Below are positions 25,128 to 36,019 of a DNA stretch of 64,000 nt, piece after piece (position 1 is the first letter of the stretch; every line of letters begins with the position of its first letter). The translations under genes and the position numbers were made by a program. The notes below the pieces were generated by a model. That model was given only the letters and a program-made list of their open reading frames with translations, was not told where the DNA came from and ran no database searches. Origin of the DNA: Verticillium longisporum (taxonomy: Eukaryota; Ascomycota; Sordariomycetes; Glomerellales; Plectosphaerellaceae); the NCBI GenBank assembly GCA_019188255.1, contig JAETXT010000001.1, positions 2,294,001 through 2,358,000 of the forward strand, read 5' to 3'.

Positions 25128-25499
25128 ATCCTCTAATAGGTTAATAAGAGCTTAAAGTTAATTAAGATATTAGGGCGATTATAGATTAATTTAATCTTAT
25201 TCTTATTATTAAGGGGCTAATTATATAGATCGATATATAAATAGAATAGAATAAGTTTAAGAATATTAGCTTCTTAATAATATATAATATATCTAGGCTA
25301 ATAGATAATAATAGCTTCCTTTAGGGCTTTATAACCTAAAGGCTTAATTTATTAAAGAAGATTTAATTAATAAAAGGATATAAAATAAATAGCTAAGGAA
25401 TTCATAGATTAGCGAAATTATAAAGATAATAATAAATATATAGATAATATCTTACTAAATATATAGTATATAATTAATAAAAAGAAATTTAAGAATACA
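25128..25499 (-). pseudogene. Gyp-1 antisense-ORF remnant, likely the continuation of Gyp-1b
   Basis: About 370 bp matching the middle of the antisense ORF of a plus-strand Gyp-1 copy, of the subtype seen in 1c and 1e. It starts abruptly at the outer edge of the Gyp-1c 5' LTR and stops at 25499, where an unrelated sequence begins. It lies on the same element strand as 1b, so it is probably the same element with about 1.4 kb missing. Confidence 0.7.
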
Positions 25500-26250
25500 G
25501 GTATTAAGAGGGCTTCACTACTTATTTCAACCTTAATCTAGTACTTCTACTATACTTGCGAGCTCTAAATAGGTAGGGTATCTAATAAGTCTTATAATAG
25601 TTAATTCTTAATTTATTCTTATCTACTTCTATAAGTTACTACTACCTACGTAAGTTAGATATACCCATCTACTCTTAGCGATCACGTAAGCGATAGTTTA
25701 CGTACTCCTAAGAGTAATAGATCCTAGATATCCTAGATATCTTAGATATTACTATCCTAACTATAGAGTTCCCTAATATTAGTTTAATACTAGCTCTTCT
25801 TTTCTTTATAAGTAGAATAGCTATAAGAACTAATATTGGGAGCTATCGCTAGGGTTAATAGCTACTCTAATATACCTATAATTCTCTAGTCTCTAGCGTA
25901 TTAGATCTACTCTTCTAGCCTTAAAGTAAATAACCTAATAATAGGAAATAATAGGAAATAATAATTAGAAATAAGGAAAAACGTAGCTTAAACCTATTAT
26001 TCCTATAAATATTAGGCCTCTAATTCCTAGTACCTTAGAGTAATAGTATTACCTATAAATAGCTCTCTAAGGAAATAAATTAAGCTATAATTTAAATAAT
26101 AAGAATAGGCCTCTCAATCCTAGAAATAAATGAAATAAATTAGAATCTAATAATAAATAGCGCTCTTATAATTACTAAATATATACTCCTAAGGCCTCTA
26201 AATCCCTAATACGCTAATAGAATATAATAGAATAATTATTAGCTTTTTAT
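25500..26250. other. Unassigned 751-bp segment, possible LTR or element fragment
   Basis: This does not match the three families in the window. It is less depleted of CpA and TpG than its surroundings (ttcactac, ttgcgag, atcacgtaag, ctcaatcc). It contains short direct repeats (ctagatatc-like units near 25725-25755 and two aataggaaat units near 25938-25960). No sustained reading frame is visible. The start reads ggtattaagagggc; a tattaag terminus at 25502 would fit an RIP-altered TGTTAAG LTR end. The right edge is cut by Gyp-1e. It may be the 5' LTR or leader of a fourth family. Low certainty. Confidence 0.4.
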
Positions 26251-26456
26251 TATAAACGTATTAGGCTAAGGGCCTAGATTAGGGAAAGTAACTAGATAAG
26301 CGAATAATCGGTAAGCTATTATATTAACTTTAACTTATCGAGGCTATCTAGTATAGCCTCGACTTCTCCTTTTAAACTTAGGCTTATTATTAAAGTATCT
26401 ATAATAATATAAATAGGGGTTAGGTTCCTAATATCTAACTCCTTGTATTACCTCCT
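26251..26456 (-). repeat. Gyp-1e 3' LTR with shortened polypurine tract
   Basis: A 197-bp LTR (26251-26447). Its inner-edge terminus reads ccttgta where other copies read ccttata, so the ancestral LTR probably began TGCAAGG and RIP produced tataagg. The outer edge reads tataaacg rather than tataaagg. Confidence 0.88.
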
Positions 26457-26481
26457 AGAGGCCTAGTCCCTAGAACTTATA

Positions 26482-26678
26482 TATAAGGAGTTAGACGTTA
26501 GGAACCTAACCCCTGTTTATATTATCGTAGATACTTTAATAATAAGCCTAAGTTTAAAAGGAGAAGTCGAGGCTATACTTAATAGCCTAAATAAATTAAA
26601 GTTAATATAATAGCTTATTAATTATTCGCTAATCTAATTACTTTCCTTAATTTAAGCCTTTAGCTTAATACTTTTATA
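26482..26678 (+). repeat. Gyp-1f 5' LTR
   Basis: A 197-bp LTR from tataagg to cttttata, preceded by the ttata target duplication. The hairpin arms are partly eroded by RIP. Confidence 0.92.
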
Positions 26679-26699
26679 TTCTTTAATTTCTATAATTTA

Positions 26700-28426
26700 T
26701 AATTAGATTAAGCTAAATAATAGATTAATTAAGGCGTACTAGAACTTAAAAGCGAACTATTTATTATAATAGATATTATTTTAAAAATAAATTAATAGGA
26801 ATAGTATTAAAATTATTAAAGGGTAGCTCTAATAGGAAGATTATATTTAAATTAGGATCTTCTCTAGAAAACTATTATTAAAATATTAATAAATAAACGA
26901 TTTAAGCTAAATTATAAATATAAATCCTTTAAGCTTTAATTTATAAAAATTATAAATAAAAATATAAAAATAGCCTTTTAATTTAATATTTTATTAAATA
27001 TATTTTTATTATAAAAAATTATAATAAATTATTTATTTATAATTATAAAATACTTAAAAAGGATATTATTATTATTTAAATCGATAATTAATTTATTATA
27101 ATCGAGGCTAAAAATACTTTCTAATTTAATATAAATATAGCCTAAATTATAGAATAATTAATAATAAAATATATTTATATTTTATAAATAATATAATAAA
27201 ATTATATTTAAAACTTTAAAGCGATTTATAAAAAAGATTTTAATAAAGATAATATAAATATTTATTAAGAATATTTCTAAAGCTTTATAAAATGAGAATA
27301 TTTATTAAAAGATTTATAAAACTTAGTTTATTAAAAGTAATTATATTTATTCTATTTTTAAGGAAATAGGGATATCTCCTTTTTTATCTTCTTTAATTAT
27401 TAAGAGAATATCTATTAATTATTTAGCGAAAATATAAATTAAAGCGAAAAATATATTTTTAAGTATTTCTAATAATTCTTTCATTTTATAGAAAATAAAT
27501 TAATAGAATATTATATTCCTATTAAAGATATTAAAATAATTATATATAAAGCTTAATAAATATAGGATATTAATAAATCGTAGAATAAATAATAGGAAAG
27601 TAAGAAATAAATTTATTCTTAATTAGCTTAAAGCGAACCTTATAATATTACTTTTAAATATAAACCTTTAAAGAGAGAAGCTTTATAGGATTAATCGTTA
27701 ATAAAGTAAGGTTATTCTAATTATTATAATAGAAATATTATATTAAGGTAAGCGAGAAACCTAAACCCCTATCCTATAAGAATACTATTAAGTGGCTAAA
27801 ATATTACCCCTTTAATATTATCTAATATATATTTCTATTATAATAACCTAAAGTACTAAATATAGAACTATATTTAGCTTAAGCTATAAAAACTAAAAGC
27901 TATAATTATTAATATTTAGTTATTTAAGTCTAAAAGTATCTAAATAATAGAATTCTCGGAAAACGATTTAATATAAATTCTAACTTAAAGAATATTATAT
28001 TAAAAATAAATATTAAGAAAACTATAAAAGTATTAACGATTATTATCTAATAGGGTAAAGAAATTAAATTCTCTATTAACTTAAATATTAATACTATTAT
28101 AGATATTATTAATCTTACCTTTATTTAGCTATTAAAGCTATAAGAGGTAGAAAGTATAGAAGCTCCTAAACTATAAACGTTTAATAAATAAATAATAAAT
28201 AGCTATAGATTATTCGCCCTCTTATTCTATTTATTAGATATATAAAATCGACCTCAATTATTATATTAATTATTTATATATATAAAACGATTTAAAGGGT
28301 TAAAGTATATCCTTCTATTTAATAATAATATAAATAAATAAAATATCTAAATAGATATTATTATTTAATCCTTTATTTAAGGCTATATATTTAATATAGA
28401 TATTAAGGAATTTATAAAGATAATAA
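26700..28426 (+). pseudogene. Gyp-1f gag and protease
   Basis: Collinear with 15690-17410 of copy 1d. The gag block is at about 26710-27560. The protease region is at about 28080-28330. The frame stops at 28426, in the protease to RT linker, against the Gyp-1g LTR. This is one of the more decayed gag copies. Confidence 0.78.
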
Positions 28427-28637
28427 TATAAAGGTATAGGGCTAAGGGCCTAGATTAGGGAAAGTAATTGAATTAGCGAATAATCGGTAAACTATTATAT
28501 TGACTTTAACTTGTCGAGGCTATCGGGTATAGCCTCGACTTCTCCTTTTAAACTAGGGCTTATCGCCGAAGTATCTACGATAATATAAATAGGGGTTTAG
28601 TTCTTAACGTTTAACTCCTTATATTACCTCCCTTCCT
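28427..28637 (-). repeat. Gyp-1g 3' LTR and polypurine tract
   Basis: A 197-bp LTR (28427-28623) in minus orientation, with the tract complement ttacctcccttcct at 28624-28637. The LTR hairpin is intact in sequence. Confidence 0.92.
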
Positions 28638-28662
28638 AGAGGTCTAGTCCCTAGAACTCGTA

Positions 28663-30467
28663 ATGCCTTCGCTAATGCATCTTAGTACTTTAACGTATTA
28701 CTTCTTAGGCCTTATTCCCTAATATAGCTATAATATAGAGCTAGGTTAGATACGTTACGGAAATTATAATAATAGTAATATTAGCGATAGCCTAGAAGTA
28801 AATAATAATATAGAATAGTCCTTATTACTAATTTATAAATAATAGTTTATCGTACTTATCTTATAAGGTTCTCTCTATTACGCTTATAATTCTCTTAGAT
28901 ATCGTTATCCCTAGCTTCTTTTAATAATCGATATTCCTATAACTTATCGTATTCCCGTTTTATCTATTTAATCCTATACTTATTCTTAGATATCTTAATT
29001 ATTCCGTTTAATCGCTACGATATTAGATATTACCCTTTATTTCGATAAAGTATATTTATATAATCCTTAATTAGCCTCGGCTTATAATTACTAGCTTCCG
29101 GATATTAAAGCTAGGAACCCCTTATATAAATATTATTTTAATAAATTTACCTCTTAGCTAAATATTAAATATATAGCTAATCGTTCCGATATTAAATATA
29201 TTACTTATAAGTTTAATAAAAGCGCCTATTTTATTATAAATTCGCTAAATCTTTTAGCTATATTAGCTAATAATTATAGATCCTTAAGCCCCTTTATAAG
29301 GTTATTTAGTTTATTTAATAGGAGGTCTATAATTAAATATATATTAATAAAAGTATAACCTTATATAATTATTTATCGAAATAGCGCGCTCGCTATCTCT
29401 CCCGCCTCGCTAAGGTAATTAAATATTTTAAGAAAATATTAGAAATTATTATCGATTTAGTTAATAATAGCTATTTCTATAATATTATAGATTACGCTTA
29501 AACTTTTAGATTCCTTTTAATTAATTATATAATATCTATTCGCTAAAATATCCTTAATACGTTTATTATTATCTCTCTAATTTCGCTAATCTATAAGTTT
29601 CCTAGCCCTTTATTTTATATCCTTTCGTTAATTAAGTCTTCTTTAATAGGTTTAGCCTCTAGGCTATAAAGCCCTTAAAGAGGCTATCGCTATTCGCTAA
29701 CCCGAGTATATTATTTATTATTAAGAAGCTAATACCCTCGAGCTTACTTTATTCTATTTATATATCGATTTATATAATTACTTTTTAAATAGCGAAGATA
29801 TTATTAAATTAATCTATAATTACCTTAAACTTCCTATTAACCCGAAGCTTATCGATCTATTTATAAATACCCTTAATAACGATAATACTATTCGCTTATA
29901 CTTTTAAAGCGCTTATTATCTAGGCTATACCTTTATTAGCTAATTATCCTCCTATATCTCTAAGAATATTAATATTATTATAGCCTCTATTATAAACGAG
30001 AAAGAGAGTATTATTATTAAGAAAGAGGTAATAGCTATAAAGAAGAAAGAAGTAGAAGAATATAAAATAGCGGAGAAGGCCGCTAAGCTTATAGCTATTA
30101 AGGAAAAGAAGGTAATTAATATTAAGGCTTATATCTATAAGGCTTAGGCGGAGCTCCGCTATATTATTAATAGTTCTAAGGCCCTTAAGGAAGTACCTAT
30201 AGCTCGAACTCCTATTTCTAAGGCTATTACCGCTTTAAAGGGGTCGGCTAAGCGCTCCGCTCTAGCTCTAGCCCCTAGCTATTTAGCGAAGAGAATTTAA
30301 TCGACTCCTTAGAAGGCTATATAGATTATTAGCGATAATGAAAAAAGTAATAATAATAATAATAATAAGAATATCGATAAGCTAATTATTAAGGGTTCGG
30401 TCGAAATAGATAACGTAAAATAGTATTTCTTTTATTTAAATAAGGATAAAAGGAGTTAATATCCTAA
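28663..30467 (+). pseudogene. Gyp-1g antisense ORF, best copy with ATG
   Basis: The frame starts ATG at 28663 (M-P-S-L-M-H-L-S), with a second in-frame ATG at 28675, only 25 bp from the purine tract. Over 29041-30459 I counted about 25 in-frame stops in about 473 codons, all TAA or TAG and none TGA. That is close to the usual Gln plus Trp frequency. The Lys/Glu-rich coiled-coil segment is near 29995-30150. A basic S-A-K-R-S-A block near 30245-30265 and an Asn run near 30340-30365 follow. A 1-bp deletion near 30448 puts the stop at 30465-30467 out of frame. I know of no matching domain. Confidence 0.76.
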
Positions 30468-30499
30468 TAATAATAGCTATAAAGCGCTATTATATTATC

Positions 30500-33400
30500 T
30501 AGTTAATATATTAATAATATTATTAAGGCTTAATATTAGAGTTCTATTTTCGCTTTCTTATTTTTCTTATATAATAGTTTATTATTCATTAATTTAGGAA
30601 TTTAATTACTCGTCCTATCGCTTATACTTATACTTTTAATACTTCTTATACCTTTTTAAGATTTACGCTATATTTTTAAGGTAGTTTTCGGGTTCCTAGG
30701 TATTATATTCTATTAGCTATTTAGCCTATTTTATTAAATAGAACCTTTACCCTTAATCCTCTTTATAGGATACGATATCTTCGATTTCCTATTTATTCTA
30801 TTTATCCTCTAATATAGGGAGGTAAGCTAATTATTTAGCGTTAATTTAGCGATTATATTATAGCTTTAGGGAAGAGATAGGGAAGATATTATATATTCTA
30901 GAATAAGTCTTAGAGAGTATTATATAATAAGCTTATTCGCTTACTTATTTTATAATCTAAACCCAGATATACTATAGTACTAGCTTCTAGTCCGCTTTAA
31001 ACTAGAAGTTCTTAATAGAAAGCCCTATAACGTCCTTAATACTAAAGGTTTTTAATATATACCTCTTATTATAATAGAAGGCTTAAATACGTATTATATA
31101 CTATTAGTTTTCGTTAATAATTTAGTAAATATTTATAATCTTCTCGATCTTTTCCTTTACGCCCTAGACCTTTATATCCTTTCTTAAGGCTATATAATTA
31201 ATTATTCTAGGGTAGTACTTATATAGGGCTTTAAATAGAGAGATATTAATAGTACTATATATACTATTATTATATAAGAACTCTACTTCTTTTAAGTAAT
31301 ATAGCTATTCTTTTAGCGCTTAGTCGCTAATATAATAAAAGTATTTTTCTGGCGTCTAGTAGGTTCTCTCTATCTACTTATCTATTTAAGGGTAATAAGC
31401 GGTAGAGAGGTAATACTAAATCGCTCTCTCTTAATAGAATTCCTCCTAGAATTTATTTATAAAGAGTTTATCTCTATCATTTATTATACCCTCTAAGCTC
31501 TTAAACCTATACTCTATTTCCTTATAGAGGATCGTACTTAGGCTAGCGGCTATTAGCGTCTTATATATAGCTAGGAACTAAGTAGCCTTTATAAATCGGT
31601 CTATAATTATAAGGATAAAATTATATTCTAGGCTATTATCCTTTAATATAGGGCTTAGGCCTATAATAAAATCTAAAAATATTTCTTAGAATAGATAGGA
31701 TAGGAGTAATAATAATTATAGCTTCCTATATAATCTATACTAAGGTACTTAAGTCCCTTAATATACTAGGTATTTAGTAATATAATAATAGATATTAATA
31801 GATATATTTTCTTAATAGAACTTCCTTATTAGTAGTTTAAGGGTCTTATTTACCCTTATATATCCTACTTAGGGGTTATTATAGTACTATTTAAGTAGCT
31901 CTTTATAGAGCGTTCCTTATATAGGGATAATTAATCGTCCCTTAAAGAGGAGGGTACTTTAATTATCTATAATATAACCTTCCCTTCTTCTAGCTTATTA
32001 GCTTATATTCTCCTTTTAAAAAAAGTATCTTAGGTTAATAGCCTATAATCCTCTAACTAAGTCCTTAAATTCTAAGATAGAGGTAGGCCTTAATACTATT
32101 TTATTCTTTATAAGCTCCTTCGTAATAGAATATAGGATATATTAATCTAGAATAGTAACCTTAGACTTTATCGATTCTTTAGACTTTTTTCTAATCCTTT
32201 AGCGAATTATTATTAATTTTCTAGCTTTAGTTTCTTAGTTTCGAGGTTAAAAAGAAGCTTTCTTTTCCGCTTTATTTATTATAATAACGTAAATATATAT
32301 TACCCTTCGTTTAAGGGGTAAAGGCCCCTTTTCCCTAGAGCTATAATACCTTCTTAATATAGGGATAAGCTTCTATCTTTATAGTATCGCCTAGATAGCC
32401 TAGATATAGGTTCTATTTATAGCGTTCTTCGGCTTTATTTTCGTAATAGTTCGCTTAATATCTATAGCTAAGTCTTCTATTAATTATAGCTTTTTAGATA
32501 GTATAAGGAGTATATTACTTATTAATACTTATTCTCCTATATAGTCTAGTCGTCTTAAGAGATTATTAGCTAGGTTTATAATCCTAGGTTAATATTAAAT
32601 TTCGAAGTTAAAAGACGATAATTAATATATTTATTATATAAGCCTTCCCCGAAAGTCTTTAGCTAAGGCCTATATAATACCTTTAAGGGCTTAGTAATCG
32701 GTTAATACTGAAAAGACTTAATCTATACCTTCGAGGTAATAGTATTAATATTCTAGGCTTTCTATTATCGCGAGTAGTTCTTATTACCTAGTCCTTTATC
32801 GCTATTCTATTAATAAAAGCTTTCGCGAGTAATAGGCGATAGGTCTTTAGCTATTTTTATATTTTTAGCTAAGGATCCCTAAGATAGCGTCGTTTAACGT
32901 ATTAGTCTCGACCCGACCTTTAAGTATATAATCCTAGTATTATAAAATCGTAATAATAATAAAGGTAAGCTTTAATACCTTAAATGCTTTCTATACTTTA
33001 AGTAGCTATTTAAATAGTCCCTTCTTAACCCCTATAATACTTCCTTTTAATAGTATTAATAGGGGTACTATTATCTTAGAATATCCTTCGATAAATTATT
33101 AATAGAAGTTAGTAAACCCTAGGAATATTTATATATCCTTAAAGGATTTAGGGGGTTATTAATTAGCAATTATTTAGATATAGTTTAGATCTATAGCTAT
33201 ACCTTCCTTAGAGATAATAAACCTAAGGAATTCTACTTTATCTTAATAGAATAAGTATTTTAATTATTTTATAAAGAGCTTAAAGTCTCGAAATCTTTTA
33301 AGGATTTACTAGAAATAGGCTATATATTCCTCTTTTATTCTTAAATAAATTAAGATATCGTCTAGGTAAGCGATATAGAAATTATTTAATAATCTAGCGA

Positions 33401-34640
33401 ATATTTAATAAATATATACTTAGAATATAATAAGGGTATTTATAAGCTTAAACGGTATTATAATATATTTATAGTATTTATATCGAGTTCGGAATATAGT
33501 TTTCTATTAATTATTCTCTTTAATATAAATCTAATAATAAATATCCTAGATATCTATTTTAGAGAAGTATTTTACTTTAATTAAACGGTCTAAAAGTTCG
33601 CTTATTAGAGGGAGAGGGTATTAATTCTTTATAGTAATTATATTTAGACCTTAATAATCGATATATAAGTATAAACTCCTATCCTTCTTTAGTATAAATA
33701 ATACTAGAGCCCTTATAAGGCTAATAGATTTCTTAATTCTCCTTATAACCTCCCCTTCTACTATATAGCGATAGAGCTCTTCTAATTACTTCTAGGATAA
33801 TAAGTAGATTAGCTTATAAAGAGGTTTAGCCCTTTCTTTTAAGTCTATTAAATATTCTATATCTTTTAATATTAATAGTTCTTTCGCTAAGTCCTCGGAG
33901 AATACGTCTTTAAACTCTATAAGTTCTAAAAGGAGCGCCTTAATTTATTTATTATTAAGAGAGGGCTCGTCGATAATAGGAATTATTATATCGGGCATTA
34001 TAGCTATTACCTAAATAACGTAAGCGATATAGGCCTTAGCTTTATCTTCGATTATTATCTTTATAAACTCCTTAAGGTCTATATTAGATATATAGCCCTA
34101 AGTAAAGGATTAAGTAATAATATCTACCTAAATACTTTCCTTATTTATATTATTATTAGATAGAAGGATATACCTTAACCCTTTAAATCGTTCTATATAT
34201 ACGAATAACCGATATAATAATCGGGGTCGATTTTATATATCTAGTAAATAGAATAAGAGGGCGAATAATCTATAGCATTCGCTATCTATTTATCGAACGT
34301 TTATAGTTTAAGGGCTTCTATACCTTCTACTTCTTATAGCTTTAATAGCTAAATAAGGGTAGGATTAATAATATCTATAATAGCGCTAATATTTAAGTTA
34401 ATAGAGAATTTAATTTCCTTACCCTATTAAATAATAATCGCTAATACTTTCGCAGTTTTCCCGATATTTATTATTAATATAGTACTCTTCGGGTTAGAAC
34501 TTATACTAAGTCGTTTTCCGAGAGCTCTATTATATAAATGCCCTCGAACTTAGGTAATTAGATATTAGTAATTATAGCTTTTAGCTTTTATAGTTTAGGC
34601 TAAATATAGTTCTATATTTAGTACCCTAGCTTATTATAAT
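30500..34640 (-). pseudogene. Gyp-1g pol
   Basis: Minus strand: protease region near 34430-34360, RT about 33880-33130 with an unmutated Y-L-D-D block at 33357-33368, RNase H about 33000-32540, integrase about 31930-31200, chromodomain about 30800-30650. Although the RT active-site residues survive, Gln and Trp codons elsewhere are stops, so the polyprotein is dead. Confidence 0.88.
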
Positions 34641-34689
34641 AGAAGTATATATTAAATAGTATTATAGGGTAGTATTTTAGCTACTCGAT

Positions 34690-35798
34690 AGTATTCTTAT
34701 AGAGTAAGGGTTTAGGTTTCTTATTTATTTTAGTATAATACTTCTATTATAATAAGAGGAACGACCTCGCTTTATTAGCGATTAATCCTATAAAGCTTCT
34801 CTCTTCGAGACCTTATAGCTAGGGGTAATATTATAGGGTTCGCCCTAAGCTAATTAAGAATAAGTTCGCTTCTTACTTTCTTATTATTTATTCTATAATT
34901 TATTAACGTTTTATACTTATTAAGCCTTATATACGGTTACCTTAATATCCTTAATAGGAACGTAATATTCTATTAATTTATCCTTTATAAAATAAAAGAA
35001 GTATCGGAAATACTTAAAAGCGTATTCTTTATTATAATCTATACTCTCGCTAAATAATTAATAGATATTCTCCTAATAATTAAAAAAGATAAAAGGGGAG
35101 ATATCCCTATTTCCTTAAAAGTAGAGCGAATATAATTACTCTTAATAAGCTAAGTTTTATAGGTCCTTTAATAAATACTCCTATTTTATAAAGCTTTAGA
35201 AATCTTCTTAATAGATATTTATATTATCCTTATTAAGGTCCTCTCTATAAATCGCTTCGAGGTTCTAGGCATAGTTTTACTATACTATCTATAAAGTATA
35301 AGTAAATTTTATTATTAATTATTCTACGATTTAAGCTATATTTATATTAAATTAGAAAGCGTTCTTAGCCTCGATTATAATAAGCTAATTATTAATTTAA
35401 GCGATAATAATATCCTCTTTAAGTATTTTATAGTTATAAATAAGTAGTTTATTATAGTTCTTTATAATAGGGGTACGTTTAATAAAACGTTAAATTAGGA
35501 GGTTATTCTCGTATCTCTATTCGTAGAGCTTATAGATTAAGGCTTAAAGGACTTATATTTACGGTTCGGCCTAAGTCGTTTATTCGTTAATACTTCGATA
35601 ATAGTTTTCTAGAGAAGATCCTAGTTTAGGCGTAATCTTCCTATTCTAGCTACCCCTCGACGATTCCGATAATATTCTTATTAATTCGTCTTTAAAGCAG
35701 TATCTATTATAGTAAGCGGTTCGCTTTTAAGTTCTAGTATACTTTAATTAATCTATTATTTAACTTAATTTAAATTATAAGTTATAGAAGTTAAAGAA
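34690..35798 (-). pseudogene. Gyp-1g gag and leader
   Basis: Minus-strand counterpart of 15664-16760 in copy 1d, between the 5' LTR and the protease. It is better preserved than in 1c. No clear zinc knuckle can be read. The call rests on position and on collinearity with other copies. Confidence 0.7.
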
Positions 35799-35995
35799 TA
35801 TAAAGGTATAAAGCTAAGGGCCTAGATTAGGGAAAATAATTAGATCGGCGAATAATCGGTAAGCTATTATATTAACTTTAACTTATCGAGGCTATCGAGT
35901 ATAGCCTCGACTTCTCCTTTTAAACTAGGGCTTATCGCTGAAGCGTCTACGATAACATGAATAAGGGTTAGGTTCCTAACGTCCAACTCCTTATA
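35799..35995 (-). repeat. Gyp-1g 5' LTR
   Basis: A 197-bp LTR in minus orientation. It keeps a few CpA and TpG sites (aacatgaa, gtccaact), so it is less mutated than most LTRs of the family. Confidence 0.92.
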
Positions 35996-36014
35996 TTAGC
36001 CTAATACCTTTATA
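35996..36014 (+). repeat. 19-bp stub of the Gyp-1f 3' LTR
   Basis: The sequence ttagcctaatacctttata equals the last 19 bp of a plus-strand Gyp-1 LTR. It is followed by ttata, the target duplication of Gyp-1f. It is all that remains of Gyp-1f right of Gyp-1g. Confidence 0.82.
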
Positions 36015-36019
36015 TTATA

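Larger units (their letters stand above)
28427..35995 (-). mobile_element. Gyp-1g, complete minus-strand chromovirus, best preserved
   Basis: An uninterrupted 7569-bp element with 197-bp LTRs at 28427-28623 (3') and 35799-35995 (5'). It keeps more CpG and GC codons than the other copies, an intact Y-L-D-D codon block in RT and an ATG at the start of the antisense ORF. It is therefore probably a late arrival with fewer RIP cycles. Left flank aataa (28422-28426) and right flank ttagc (35996-36000) do not match, so it lacks a target duplication. Confidence 0.93.
26482..36014 (+). mobile_element. Gyp-1f, plus-strand chromovirus with its interior replaced by Gyp-1g
   Basis: The 5' LTR (26482-26678), gag and protease are present up to 28426. 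Then Gyp-1g (28427-35995) begins. After Gyp-1g only the last 19 bp of a plus-strand Gyp-1 LTR remain (35996-36014). The ttata duplication on both outer sides shows that these two ends belong to one insertion. RT, RNase H, integrase, chromodomain, antisense ORF and most of the 3' LTR, about 5.6 kb, are missing. Confidence 0.87.

Noticed and set aside
30320..30370. aat-rich runs as microsatellites of interest
   Set aside because: They lie in frame in the Asn run of the antisense ORF and recur at the same place in all copies, so they are part of that frame.
29041..30459. Host protein-coding genes in the longest open stretches
   Set aside because: All long frames are parts of repeated elements and are broken by TAA or TAG. 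No open frame with a start, stop and introns independent of the elements was seen.
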